Positions 1-12,492 of a stretch of 64,000 nucleotides of DNA are shown here, piece by piece (position 1 is the first letter of the stretch; each line of letters opens with the position of its first letter). The notes beneath the pieces are model-generated. The model did no database searches. It had not been told where the DNA came from and was given only the letters and a program-made list of their open reading frames with translations. The translations under genes were made by a program, and so were the position numbers. This DNA comes from Calonectria ilicicola (lineage: Eukaryota > Ascomycota > Sordariomycetes > Hypocreales > Nectriaceae), in the NCBI GenBank assembly GCA_020809705.1, contig CP085825.1, positions 4,712,001 to 4,776,000 of the forward strand, given 5' to 3'.

Positions 1-267
1 TGAGTTTCAATATACCAGTCTACAAGGTAACTCGGAGCAGACAGGCCCAAGCAAAGTTGCCCCCTTCCCAGTGTACTGCTTTTATGCAGTTCGTTGCCGT
101 TTTATCTAGACCAAGCCATTCTTTCCCTGCGTATCTCAAGAGCTACATTGAAGCAGAGATTTAGCAGACGGAATCCAGTATAAAATATTCTTTCCATATT
201 TGGACTGGTTAATCTGCATGAGTGGTCGTAGAAGCACTGATTTGCTCTCGATGCTCAAGTGAGAGAC

Positions 268-1727
268 TCAAGCCCGACCAACCTTGAAGGATAGGACCTT
301 TTTTTATGTTAGTCCACGAACGACAAGAGTAATAAAGGGGAAAAGCACATACATCATTCTTCCCCACTCCTACAGGATCGTCTTCAGATACTCGAATATT
401 TCCGACACCCTCTACGAATGCAATTGGTGCATCGCCCATGACTTTTCGAGCCACATCGCCAACTGTGGAACCCTTCTTCACAAGAACGCAGTCTCGGAAA
501 ACAAACTTAGATTCTGAGGCGCCGGAACCAAACGTCGATGTATTCCGGACTGGGAAAATAGGGACGAGGCCCAGGAGCTCAGCGGCCTTGGACAGAACTT
601 GGACTACACCTGTAGAACCAAAACGGTAAAGCACCATGTCCTTTAGATTCTCTATTCGATTTCGATTCTTCTCGTCGAGATCTTTGAGGCCACCACCGGT
701 GGGATCGCCCTGCTCTATTAGGTCTTCTTTGGTATCGATGAACTCGCTGCCCTCGACATACTTGATATAGCCCTGTTTCGCCATCTTTCGCAGGAAAATC
801 TCGGATATGGCTGAACAAAGCACGATGCTGTTTGGATCTTGCTGCTTGGCAATTTTGGAAATGTTCTTGTCGGCATCGGGATGGTCGATCTTGTTGAGAG
901 CGATGACAGTTGGGAATTTTTCGTCAATGAAGCAGTTCACAATATGTTCAACGGTTTCGTCGCTCCAAGCTTCCAAGGGCTCCTTGACGCCGCTCCGGTC
1001 CAGCGTGCGGTTGATAACATTATTCGTAGCACCATATCCGGAAAACTGGGCCTGTAGGGTTTCCACAGCCGTGGCCTTGATAGCCATGTGTCGTCGACGG
1101 ATGGATCCCCAACGCTGCATCAGGTTGCCGAGAACCCAGGCAACAATCTCGCTCCTTAGCCATGCGATATCAACTGATGGGTCATATCCTCTTGTTTCCT
1201 TTCCTTCTGCGTCAACGGTTCCAGAAGCGTCAACCACGTGGATCAGGGCATCGGCGTGGCGCAGGTCATCCAAGAATTTGTTTCCAAGACCGCGGCCTTG
1301 GTGCGCTCCAGGAACCAGACCGGCGACATCGAGGAGCTCGATGGGAACAGAACGGCGGCCGTCCACACATGAGCCGTAGTTGGGCTTGCATCGGTCTTGG
1401 ACGTTGTGTCGCGCGCAGGCGCAATCGATCTGGAGGTAGCCAATCGCTCGCTGGGGGTCAATTGTGGTGAACCTGACGAGGGACGGTCAGCTCCGCGATG
1501 CTTTCGCGCGTATGATACGGAACAAAGACAAGGGCACGGTGTATTTAAACGGAGGGCGCATACGGAAAGTTGCCTATGGAGAATAGCAATCAGCGCCTGA
1601 TCCGACGGCTTTGGCCAGGGACCTTGTACCAACCAACTTTGGACGAGGCGTCAGTCAGACTGTTGAGCGTCGAGCTCTTCCCTGCCGAGGGTTTTCCCAC
1701 CAGGCCGATGAGCGGATCGCGAGGCAT
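268..1727 (-). CDS. YchF/Obg-like GTPase, archaeal type, with C-terminal TGS domain
   Basis: Predicted cytosolic P-loop NTPase of the Obg/YchF group, probably ribosome-associated; the exact role of this eukaryotic/archaeal branch is not settled. Four exons on the minus strand: 1634-1727, 1564-1573, 353-1472 and 268-297, giving 1254 nt (417 aa). Seen: P-loop [12 protein letters not shown] near the N-terminus, switch I NFPFTTIDP, Walker B-like [20 protein letters not shown]4 NKID, G5 CSA, and a C-terminal TGS-like segment ending [11 protein letters not shown]. Exon 2 is only 10 nt and supplies part of switch I; skipping it breaks the frame. The last intron (298-352) has donor GTATGT and branch CTAAC. 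The exon 1 donor (GTTGGT) is weak. The start at 1727 is chosen because [13 protein letters not shown] is the usual N-terminus of this group. This is not the canonical OLA1, which has a different N-terminus. Divergent from the SET gene. Confidence 0.9.
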
Positions 1728-2955
1728 GTTGGCGAGTCGTTGATTTCGGTTGAGCCCCTCGTACCAGGGATGATAAGAAGTTTGCGCTAAGAAGGAGGGG
1801 GAGGGGGAGGGGCAGAAAATGCTGCAATTGCTTGAGATCGGCGAGCAAGCCCGAGAAAGCCAATGTGAAGCAAACCAGGAAACAATAGTATTTACAGCCT
1901 CGTGCAGCAATACAAAAGTTGAAGCAGAAGAATCTTGGGCAAAAGTGCCGTCGAACCAAAACGCTCTTGGCACACAAATTTAGCAGTGGGTCACAAACTT
2001 CTGCTGGTCGGGCCTTTCTGCAAAACCGGACCACATTCTGCCAACGTTCTGAGAAAAAAAAAATAGCCTCCATCCAATCAATTCCAGCCGGCACCCATGG
2101 AGAAGCCAGACCCCGGTGATTTTCCGATGAGATACGTCAGGACATGCTCTGATATCATGCATGAATTGTCCGACAGGACGCGGCTCAAAATACAACACGT
2201 GCATGTATAAATGCCTGGTTTTGGCCAATATTACTCTGGTCTTGTCCATTTGTTCGTTTTGCTCTCTTTTTTCCCCCATAGCAAGAAAGCCAGCTTCTTG
2301 AGCATAGAAGATTAATTGTTCATCAAAGCACCATTGATTGCATTGGTCCATGAGCCTAGTATAAGAAGACGAAATCTCTTCATCTCCACAATGCTGGAGG
2401 GGAAAATAATGGGATAAAAGTTAGAAAAGAAAGAAAGGCCCGAATAGTAGCATATTGTCCAAGGAAAACTTTAAGCCATTTTTTTTACAGTGATTCAAGC
2501 CAGGAATAAGTCTTAAATAAATTATGCATGCTGTGTCATTCTCTTGGAGCTGTTGCTTCATCATCAGGCATTCACCACGGTAAGCGCAAATTCCAATCAA
2601 TGCCGAAAAAGCAAATAAATCAAATGTGCCCTCGGACCAGAGGCAATCTCATACACTTATAACATCTGCTCGGTTTACCTTATTTGTACCACCACTCGAT
2701 CCTCGGTTATAAGCTCTAGGGCGGCTCCGGGCACTGGCACTGTGAGAGGTTGGCCACAGTGGGTCGTTCCACCATTACATGTTCGGACATCAATGTCCCT
2801 TTGCGCACATTCACGTTATTCCCTTGAAAAGGCCTCACAACTGAGTAGAGCTGCATAACGACCGGAAATCAATCTCCTCTACCTACAGTGATTAAGAAGC
2901 TTCTTTTTAAAGCCCTCGCTCGTCATTGTCCCCTACTCCCTCTCTGACCTCCACA
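1728..2955. other. Intergenic region between divergent YchF-like and SET genes
   Basis: 1.2 kb holding the promoters and 5' leaders of both flanking genes. It contains a short G-rich tract (about 1795-1815), A runs and several short ORFs without protein-like composition. A CCAAT pentamer lies near 2073. No further gene is seen. Confidence 0.6.
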
Positions 2956-5030
2956 ATGTCGACGGCTTCCACTTTGCCCATCAGTCTCTTTCCCACCTGG
3001 GCACTCCTCAACAATGTGCAGTTCATCGGCACCAAGCTCGGCGAGACGGAGGGTAAGGGATTCGGTCTAGTGGCCGAAGGGCACCTAGAAGCGACTTCTG
3101 CAGCAGTGGACGCCAGTGGGAGCGGGCATGGAGACGTCGGCGAGAATCCGAAAACGCTGTTGCACATCCCACGCGACCTAGTGCTTTCGGCAGCCGCTGT
3201 CAAGGAATTTTCAAACGTTGACCTAAAATTTCGCGAGCTACTCGAAGCAGTTGGTCACAAGGTATGCGGCATCTTATGCAAATATTAGAAAGCTAGCTAA
3301 TCTTCGCCCAAGTCTGCTCGACACGATATTCTTCTATATCTCTTGACGCACATCATCACGTCCCGACGTGGTAAGGCTGGTGGTCACAAAGGATGTGTCC
3401 CAACACCATGGACGGAGTACATCAAATTTCTACCACGTCATGTCCCTGTTCCCACCATGTGGACAGAAGATGAACGGGCTTTGCTAAGTGGCACCTCTTT
3501 GGAAGTAAGAATTCCCATTTTCATGTTCGATCATCCTTGGACCCTCTCTGATTGCGGAGCCGCAATTACCCCATAGTTTGTCTATGATGAGGGTTGGGGA
3601 CCATCTGGGGAAGTGGACAAAGGGACACTAACCTTGAACAATAGTCTGCATTGGAGGCCAAGTTTTCCGCCCTCGTAGGAGAATTTGATGACTTGCGGGA
3701 AAAATCAGCGGAACTAGCGTTTTGGAATGATCTTCTTTGGGAAAAGGGCACCGCCACTATCCAAGATTGGATTTTGGCTGATGCGTGGTACCGATCCCGA
3801 TGCCTGGAACTTCCCCGAGCTGGGACTTCGATGGTTCCTGGCCTTGACATGACCAACCACTCAGACCTTCCAACAGCTTACTACGATGAGGACGAAAAAG
3901 GTGGCGCTCAGCTAATTCTGCGGCCCGGTGCGGAGGTGACGAGTGGGGATGAAGTGACCATCACTTATGGAGATGACAAGTCGGCTGCAGAAATGCTTTT
4001 TAGTTACGGATTCATCGACCCCAGCTCAGCCACGCGCAAATTGGTCCTGCCACTGGAGGCTATGCCCGACGATCCGCTAGGGAAAGCCAAGCTCCACATC
4101 TTTAAAGACTTACCGGCGCTGAAGCTATCTCGGACAGATGGGGGGCTAGAGTGGTCAAGCCCGTTCGCCTACCTCATGTGCCTCAACGAAGAAGATGGCT
4201 TGGAGTTTCGGGTGTTGCAGGACACACAAGGTGACCGGCAGTTGAAGTTGTTCTGGCAAGAGGAGGATGTGACGGATCGGCCATCCGACTTCGAAATCCT
4301 CATACAGGGACACCCCCTCCAACAGGTGTTTAGGCTCCGTGTGGTAGTCGTTCTGCACGAACTGGTGTCAAGACAGCTAACTCTCCTCGGTTCCGATTTT
4401 TCCCACGAAAAACTTGAGCCGTTACGCCGGGAAGGTCAGCTGGGAGAGGAGTGTATTCAAGCTGCCGTGTCACTTAGACAGATTGAGGCCGAGCTACTAA
4501 GCAATGCAGCCGATGCATTGGAGGAACAGGTACGTCATGTCAATTGTCAACCTTCCATTTCTGTCCTTTCGGTGAGGGGTGAACGTATGGTCAAGTGGCC
4601 TTTTTCGTCAATGATTGGGTTTGTTGACTCGGTGTTGACTCGGTGTGTTGACACACCTGGACTTGAACGATCACAACCTATTTCGAGATGCTTGGCAACT
4701 TCCCCGGATTTTTCACCCGGTACTTTTATTTGAACATGCCGAACGCCTCCGGCTGGCCTCCCCCCAGCCCACTGATTTTGCACAGCTAGATTCCGGGGGA
4801 GGCCCGCGACTACACCTCACACCGGATTATCTTGCATCATCTGGTTTACTTTACCATCACTTATTCCTTCATGTATAGGGTGAATTGCGACTAACATGCG
4901 TCATTGCCATCTATAGAAGACCCACCTTTTAGCGGACGACCACGTGGTGGCATATTTCGGATCGATGGAAGTTACTGAAAGCGGACAAGCGCAAGGGCCA
5001 GAGACCAATGAGGATGACGAGTTCAGTTGA
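2956..5030 (+). CDS. SET-domain lysine methyltransferase (SETD6/Rubisco-LSMT-like class)
   Basis: Predicted protein-lysine N-methyltransferase using S-adenosylmethionine; fungal members of this class usually modify ribosomal or other non-histone proteins, but the substrate here is unknown. Four exons, 2956-3261, 3313-3504, 3645-4529 and 4917-5030, all phase 0, give 498 aa. SET signatures seen: GKGFG near residue 33, MVPGLDMTNHS (the NHS motif) near 236, and GDEVTITYGDD with the catalytic-type Tyr near 272 followed by AEMLFSYGF. The region after it resembles the Rubisco LSMT substrate-binding helical domain. The ATG at 2956 has a good context (CACAATGTC); the open frame extends 10 codons upstream but has no earlier ATG. 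Intron 2 has branch CACTAACC. Intron 3 is unusually long (387 nt), has donor GTACGT and branch CTAAC, and is followed by a 37-residue acidic tail. Confidence 0.88.
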
Positions 5031-8000
5031 CCGAGCACACCTTGACAGGGCTCTTCGGTAACTTCGAATTCGCTTCCTCGGCTACGTGGGGCAGGCTCTG
5101 AGTGGGCTGGACCCCCGGCGGACCCTCTCTGAACGTCGTTCGAGTGTTTCGCAAATCGCCGTGAATCGCAAGCAACCTTACGCCAATCAATTACGTGCCC
5201 CGTTGGCGCTTTCTGGGTGTCGGCACCTAAACGGCCCCGAAGGACTGGGTACACCAAACCGGGCACTACGGCTGCACCAATACTCCGGCAGATTATCGTC
5301 TTTTTTTTTCTCCCTTAAGGGGTGTTGAATTGGAAAATTGCCGACCGAAATCGCAGCTGCGGCCCTGAATTCGGCCAGCTTCCGTGGCGAATCATCTGCC
5401 CTGTGGGAACTTAGGAACGTCGTCCACTTGGGTCGGTTGTGGGCATTTCATGCAGGATTGATGTACGAACACGCTACCCTTGACAAGGCACGACACGGCA
5501 TATCACTTGACGCATTCACATTTGTGATTGGAATTAGTTATCTGATGGTGGATTTTCTGCGCGCATCAGTGAGCTTTGACCAGACATGGAATACAGTGGG
5601 ACTCAAGCCACAGAGATGAGCAAAACAGAAACGACAACAAAGCATCGATTTTGCTGAAACGAATTTACTAAAACGCATCTGTCATTGTTGTGAAGGGCAA
5701 TCTGTCTTATTCCCATCATCTGTGCGGCAATATATCACTTTACTATATCGGTAGTCACCGACATTGAAGGAATGCCGGGGTGGCGCGCCGCGAAACGAAA
5801 GCTTAATAAATGCTCATGGGTCTCAATGTCTCTCAGGGTTGGGGCTCAGGCGCCACGACATGGTCCAGGGTTAGTGAGTCAATGATGAGGCAGCACACGA
5901 TGCACTATCTGGTCCCATACGGGGAATGCTTTTGTTGGGGGCTTGTTGGTCACACGTTTTGTCTGGACCACTCTCGTGAAGAGAAAGAAAAAGGATCTAA
6001 TCCCGGATGCACATCCCAGGTTCCGCAAACCACCAACGCGGCCGCCCCATTTATCGCCACTGGCCAGTTCAGAATTTAAGACACCATGGGGTTTTCGGAG
6101 GGTATTGCGACCGTTTCTCCATGATTACGACGGATTACAATGGAGAAGCTGCGAAACGTTTGAATGAAATACGCCAATCTCCACAACGGACGGCTTCACC
6201 ATGGGCTCCCCCGTCAGTCGCGGATCGCATCAATCTAGAAATTGCGTCAGGACAGAGCCGTGGTCATTGCGACTAACAGTGCTTGAGGCTAGCCGATCTG
6301 TTTGGGCTCTGGGCAATTAGACGGGTGTATTGGATAAGGCAAACGGCGATAGGGCAGACGTCAAGAAGCTTGGCCCTCTCGAAACCAGCGGACTCCACTC
6401 AGCGCGGCGGCGGCGTCAATGCTCGCAGAGGCAGAGGCAGAAAGAAGCAGATGCGATAGACGCAAACGCGGATCTGGAACACGACCAGATTCGGGAGTCG
6501 GCAGGCTGGGGTAGTTCGCCCCTGGAACGCACCTCAGATGCGCCATGATCTATTTCGGCCATCATCAGACTAGAATAGGAGTCAGGACTCGAAATGACGG
6601 GCGACAATTCGAGGCTTGAGACAACGAGTTGCGCATTCCAGGGCCTAGACAACTTAGCTGCGGATCAGGGATCTGCGTCCGCAATTGTTGCGGCTCCGAA
6701 GTGGGGCTGCGGCTCCCCCGGGCTTTGGATGGCGCGCCATCCCAGCCTGCCAGCCTTGCAATCCACCACTAGAGCACGGACGGGCTGACAGAAGCGGGTT
6801 CGAGACAATGAGTCGTTGCCAAAGGCTCACGATGGAGCTCGCGTGAATGAGCTGAGACGATGTTAATAAGCTGTAAATGAAGGTTAGGGCAGGATTTTGG
6901 GTTGTTTGGTTAGCTCTGAGCTGTTGTCCACTTCGCTTCGATGGCGGGTTCGACGCCTATGATGCCGTCGTTCCATGTTACTCTGATAGCTTATACTATA
7001 TCCTGCTGCACATCCTATACTGTGCCGCACTCCCAGGTAGTTGGGTCCAAGATGGAGGGGAGCGTAACCCAATTGAGACTGAATCCTAGGACGTGGAGGG
7101 TGGCTCAAAGTTCTTTTGTGGCATTGATGAGCGGACGTGTAGCTACAACGAAGCCTATGAGGCCATGTCTTTACGACCATGGCCTCATTGGGTCAATCTG
7201 CGGGGTTGGACGAACCTTGGATTCTCAACGGTTGCTGCAGAAGATGTTGATGACGATGAAGCAGATGAGAAGATGGGGTCGGAACCCATTTTTAAATGCA
7301 ACTCTCTTTTGGATCTGACATGATGTGATGCTCGTCGAGCATCTGAATCTACGATGAGTGAGTGCACGTACCGCAGTGGCATCACCCCGCGTTTTTTGAT
7401 GCTCGTGGCGTGCAGGGAATCTAGCCATGGGGAAATCTCTAGGCAGAATAACGATCTCTGACATGCCAACGCCAAAGGGCGATGACCTACCTACGGACGA
7501 TGTCCGGGGAGGATTGTATAGGCAGGGAGCGGCTCCGGGGTCTCAGGACCTGGGGGAGTGGCAATGGCTCTGATTGGGGCCAAGGTGGTGTTAGTGGAGC
7601 CATCAGCAGGACTGAAGCCATGGAAACGCATGGTTCCAATACAACTAGAACGTCCCAGAGATGGGAAAGGGGACGGGAGCGACCCAGCCAAGCCATGTAT
7701 CGAATAATTAGACCGTATCTACTGGGATCGGGGGAGGACGAGTGGCGTGTGCAAGACGCAGTGGTGGTCTGCGGAGGGGCAGAGGTGGAGCGATTTGGGT
7801 TAAGCAGAACGGCCAACGCCCGTGATGCACGAGAGCCAACTGGATCTGGGGACGCGAACGCCGTGGATGGACTCGTGTGATCTGGGCAGCGGAAACTCCA
7901 GGTCAAAGTTGCGCCCCGGGCTTCCCCGCATCTGGGGGAGTTGTGAACAATCCGGGGTATCTGGCCACAAAGTTTTTGCTGCCATGGTGGTGCCATGAGT

Positions 8001-9243
8001 TTGTGTGTGGGATGCCAATCTTCAACGTTGGCCTCGGGCACTTCGGGGGGGCGTTTTAGTTAGGCCGTGGTGGTTGATTCTTGTTTTGGGAAGCATGGAC
8101 AAAAAGTCTATGATAACACGGGGGACGGAGCAAACTCTGGGCTGCCGTCCCTTAGGGCCACGCGACTCTGTGTGTTTTCATTTGTACGCTTTGGGAAACA
8201 TGCTTGGCTCTGGCTATAACTGGACTGGACACAAGCTGGAAACTGGGAGGGAGGAGGGGAGGTGTGTGTTTTCGTGTCTATCTTGTCGTCACATCGCCTA
8301 TGGCTGGCATTGGCAAGAGAAACGCTGGAAGAATAGAACAACTCCTCCCCGACATCAGCCGACCCCCCCCTTGGCACTTGTCTGGGCGCTATGCCGTTTT
8401 ATTTGCTACCTGTGAACTGGCGGAATTTGACACACTGATCCGTGATGATTTCGCATATGCGACCGCGGTTTTTTTCTCTTCCGAAGCGCATGCTAGGGCG
8501 GGCAGGCATGTGCTCATCCATCCGTAGTCTGTCTGCCTGCCCTGCGGCATCCCGCCGCCCACATGGCAGAAAGAAGTCTTTCTCGCTCACCTCGCAACCA
8601 CAACGGGCACGCAAGGAGAAAAAAAAAACACAACGGCCCCCCACGAGACAGGCACAGCATGCGACTGCGACGTCGACATGGGCATGGGCACTCTGACGAC
8701 TCGACTGCCACCCACACACCCTCGTCTGCGACCGCGTCCACGTCGTCGTCCTGCGTCCTATGCTTTCCTTTTCCTTTTTCATTCCCATGCCACACGCCCA
8801 TCCTCCTGCTGCACACCCCCGGCCCGGCCAGGCTTAGGGCATGCCACACTGACACCTGCTGCGGCTGTACGTACTTGATGTACCTCCCCGACGCTGCGCT
8901 CAAGGTGCCCCACTGAACGCTAGCGCTGAGGGGGGCAGCGGCGGCTTTCGAGGGAAGCGCAGCAATACTCGGTCCCTCCAGCTCGTACTGTACCTGTCGG
9001 TCTGGGCTGGTCTCCTGCGCGGCCGCTGGTCACTGGTACGATTCCCAGGCCCTGAAGCCCCCCCCCCGTCCCCAGATTTCCAGAGCACACCGCGAGGGCA
9101 CCCCAACCGCTGTGCAGAAGGTACCTGGTAGCGGCGGAGGGGCGCTGTGGGCACGAGCGCCTGCCCCCGGAACTGCCCCAGGATTTTCCCATTTCAACTC
9201 CACACTCGCGCCTTGGGCTTCACCCCCCGTTTCTTTATTTCTT

Positions 9244-9414
9244 ATGCTCTTTTCCGCCCCCCATCTTCCTGTGCATATTTGCTCTTCTTCCCCCTGCATT
9301 CTTCCCCCTCGTGGTTCCCGTTATCTCATTTATCTATATCTCTTCGACCTTCCCCATCTTCTCATACAAGATAACCTGACGAAACCTTTTATCTCTCTTA
9401 CACCGCGCTGTTGA
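9244..9414 (+). promoter_or_regulatory. Candidate uORF (56 codons) in the facB leader
   Basis: An ATG at 9244 opens a 56-codon frame ending TGA at 9412-9414, about 230 nt before the facB ATG, inside the pyrimidine-rich leader. It is a uORF only if transcription starts upstream of 9244, which the sequence cannot show. Confidence 0.3.
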
Positions 9415-9509
9415 GCCCGACTCATCCGGATCTCAGCGCTGATATACCCCGACGCACGCCGGATAACCCACACCCGGACTTGGAACACGACATCTTCAAC
9501 TCCTGTGGT

Positions 9510-9527
9510 ATGAAGTTGATGAAATAA
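9510..9527 (+). promoter_or_regulatory. Candidate 5-codon uORF in the facB leader
   Basis: ATG AAG TTG ATG AAA TAA lies 118 nt before the facB start codon. The short distance and complete termination make it a plausible translational control element if it lies in the mRNA. Confidence 0.4.
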
Positions 9528-9645
9528 CTGGCGGACGAAGGACGACACCCGGCCCTAAAGGACCTGGAACGACTTCCATCTTGACGACCTTCTATAGACA
9601 CTTACATATATACTTCTCACACGCAACTCATTATACTCCGCCAAA

Positions 9646-12492
9646 ATGCCGGGAATTTTACCCATGAAGGTCATCAAGGTTGGCACCAGCTCCCAGAGCC
9701 GGATTGCCCAAGCCTGTGACCGCTGCCGAAGCAAAAAGATTCGCTGCGACGGCATCCGCCCTACCTGCTCACAATGCGCCAATGTTGGTTTCGAATGCCG
9801 GACTAGCGACAAGCTCAGCCGCCGCGCCTTCCCCCGCGGCTACACAGAATCACTCGAGGAGCGAGTGCGACAACTCGAGGCCGAAGTGCGAGAACTCAAG
9901 GACCTGCTGGACGAGAAGGACGAGAAGATCGACATGCTATCTAAGATGCATGGCAACCGAAGGCAACCCGCAACCACCGCCAGCCTAGCTGCTGCCTCTT
10001 CCCCCGAAACCAACGCCACAAAAGAGGATACCTTCCGGGTGCAGGCCGCACCCCTCCTGCTTGGTGTTGAAAACTCCGACTCATACTTTATGGGCGCTTC
10101 TAGCGGTCGCAGTTTTATTGGTGAGTCTTCGATTGGACATTTTACGTCAAAAGTAGCGTTTGTGTGTGTGGTCGGGTTTCTAACCGAGTTGACAGAGTCA
10201 TTCAAGCGCAAGGTCCAAGAGACCGGCAAGCCCACCACGGAATTCAATCCCGAGGCATTTTTGCATATTCAAGGCTGCGAAGCAATTGGCCCCAAGACAT
10301 CCGACCAGTCTTTGAGGATACCTCCCCGCCTGTTTTCTGACCGCTGCGTCAATGTTTACTTTCAGGAGTGGGCACCTCTTTTCCCAGTCCTCCACAAGCC
10401 CACCTTCCTCCACGTCTATGAAGAATTTGTCGCCGACCCCGAAAAGATCAAGAGCAATCACAAGCTCGCTCAGCTCTACCTGGTTTTCAACATTGCTGGC
10501 CTCTCTTCCGACTCACCCGATCTTCCCCAGCTGGCTGTGTGTGAGCAGCAATGGCGCAAGGCGCTCGATGCTGTTCTCATGGAGAGCACCATGAACACTC
10601 TGCAGTGCCTGACCCTGGCGCTCCTCTACTGCACCATGCGCGCTGATTACAAACGACTCCAGCACTACAAGGCCATCGCTGTTGGCCTTGCTCTGCGCCT
10701 CGGTCTCCACCAGAGTCAGAAGCGCTTCTCTTTCGGCGCTCTAACCATTGAGACGCGAAAGAAGGTCTTCTGGACTCTGTACACACTCGATTGGTATGCG
10801 CGATGAGTCACATGCAACTTCTTAATGACAACTTGCAGCTAACACATTCACTAGTTTCTCTGCCGCCATTCTAGGCTTGCCTAAGCTCTTCAGAGAGGAG
10901 GATATCCAGGCGGAGTACCCCTCCGACACTGATGATGAATACGTCACTGAGAAGGGCTTCCAACCCACTCTTCCTGGTGAATACACTCGGCTGTCAAACG
11001 CCCTTGCCCTGTTCCGTGCTACGCGCATCCTGGCCAAGGTATTGGAGAAGAACTATCCTGCCTCTTCGTCGCATGATCTTTCTCTGCAGCAGATGTCAAA
11101 CCTCGACTCCGAGTTGGACTCTTGGTACGACAGCCTACCTGCCCACCTCCGACTCACCTTTGCCCAGGACAAGCCCTCAACAGATGTCACTGGCAGCCGA
11201 TCGCCACTCTTGGTATGTCGAATAAGCGTTGAGGTATTTTTTTCTTGAGATTTTAGTGCTAACTACGGCAGGCCCTCGCATACTACTACATCCGCACGCT
11301 GATTTACCGCCCCGCTGTGGGCTCCAGTCTAGGCCCGAAGGCGGCGCCGGCGCTCCTCTCCATCGGCACTTCTAGCAAGCACATTATCCAGATTGTCCAA
11401 TTGCTCGAAGAGCGCAACATGACATTTGCGTTTTGCATGAACAAGACGGATCTCCTCGTCATCTGCGGTATGACGCTGCTCTATCAGTCTTTGGACTTGA
11501 AGAACGACAGCAAGCTGATGCGGGACGACGAGCGCCTGGTCAATGCCGTTATCCGAATTCTGGAAAAGAACCGGGCCTCCAGTGCGGCGGACTTCAAGCG
11601 GGTAGCCAGCACGCTCATTTCAGTGGAGGAGATAATGGGCTCACCCATGAGGTCCTCTTCACGTGAGACATCCATGCCGGCCCCATCTAGCCGAGGGTCG
11701 CCGCCCGCGGCTGCCGGCCCCAAGAAGAAGGGCACACCTTACGGCCTCGGTCAACTTCCTGGCGCCGCCGCGAGCGAAAGTGATTTGGTCCAGCAACAGG
11801 AGAAGTTCCGGCGCATGACGATGCCGAGCGCCGCTGGTCAGCGACCAGAATTTTACCGCGGCAGGTCGCGCCAGTCATTCGACAACAACCTCCAGGCCGA
11901 GGTCCCTATGGCACAGCGCGATCACCGCATGTCCATTTCTCAAATTCCCAGCGATCCTAACCACAAGAGTTCTCCCGTGCCACGCGCCAACCTTGACTTC
12001 ATGTCGTTCGGAACCCCTGGCTCACAGCCCTCGTCGCCCCAGCAGAACCGCATGCACGTTCACCAGGGCCAGACCCCACAGGGCAACCCTGCCATGGTGC
12101 CGTCATTGATGGGTCATGCCAAGGGTGTGTCAAGTACCGAATGGGAAACTCTATTGGGATCTATGGATGGCGGACTGAACAATGTGTATGATGCAATCTA
12201 CGGCGGTCAGGCTCTGGTCAACGAGGCGTCAATTACTGTCAGCAACTGCGGCGACTGGCCGCCGGACAACTGGGACCTCACTGGCTTCAGCATCGGCGAC
12301 TTTGGAAACAACCCTCAACCTCCGCAGAGCGTTTTGAGCATGAGCGATGAGAGCCTCAGCTCGGGAGAGGAAGTTGGACCATCGGAGCTGGGTCTGAGTG
12401 TGGGTAGCGTCGACTACCGCGATCATAATATGATGGCACAAAATGATAATGGGTACATGATGGAGCGCATGGAAGCGTCGTTTCCTATGTAA
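9646..12492 (+). CDS. facB: Zn(II)2Cys6 transcription factor FacB/Cat8-type acetate and gluconeogenesis regulator
   Basis: Nuclear DNA-binding activator expected to control acetate use, the glyoxylate cycle and gluconeogenesis genes, as FacB does in Aspergillus, Acu-15 in Neurospora and Cat8 in yeast. Four exons, 9646-10120, 10196-10793, 10855-11212 and 11272-12492, give 883 aa, close to the A. nidulans protein length as I recall it. Zinc cluster cysteines C24, C27, C34, C41, C44 and C51 (C-X2-C-X6-C-X6-C-X2-C-X6-C) are followed by a heptad coiled coil at about 70-105 ([19 protein letters not shown]). A fungal-specific transcription factor domain covers about 200-470. The C-terminus is rich in Ser, Pro, Gln and acidic residues, as in an activation region. 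The N-terminus [20 protein letters not shown] is the characteristic FacB one. Intron 1 (10121-10195) is 75 nt and stop-free, so retention would add 25 residues in frame. The leader has candidate uORFs. Confidence 0.93.

Larger units (their letters stand above)
5031..9645. other. 4.6 kb gene-free block upstream of facB
   Basis: No frame has protein-like composition or recognisable domains; the longest ORFs (for example 7487-8041 minus) are low-complexity chance frames. From about 8500 the sequence becomes C/T-rich, and 9200-9400 is strongly pyrimidine-rich, as expected of a fungal promoter and long 5' leader. The rest may hold distal control elements or non-coding transcripts; nothing in the sequence decides. 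Confidence 0.6.

Noticed and set aside
6727..6742. 16-bp perfect palindrome GGATGGCGCGCCATCC
   Set aside because: About one such palindrome is expected by chance in 64 kb, and nothing nearby gives it a role.
7159..7186. 9-bp inverted repeat GAGGCCATG with a 10-nt loop
   Set aside because: Several such matches are expected by chance in this window, and there is no terminator or gene context.
7487..8041. 184-codon minus-strand ORF
   Set aside because: Pro/Ser/Arg-rich chance composition, no domain, no splice or promoter context.
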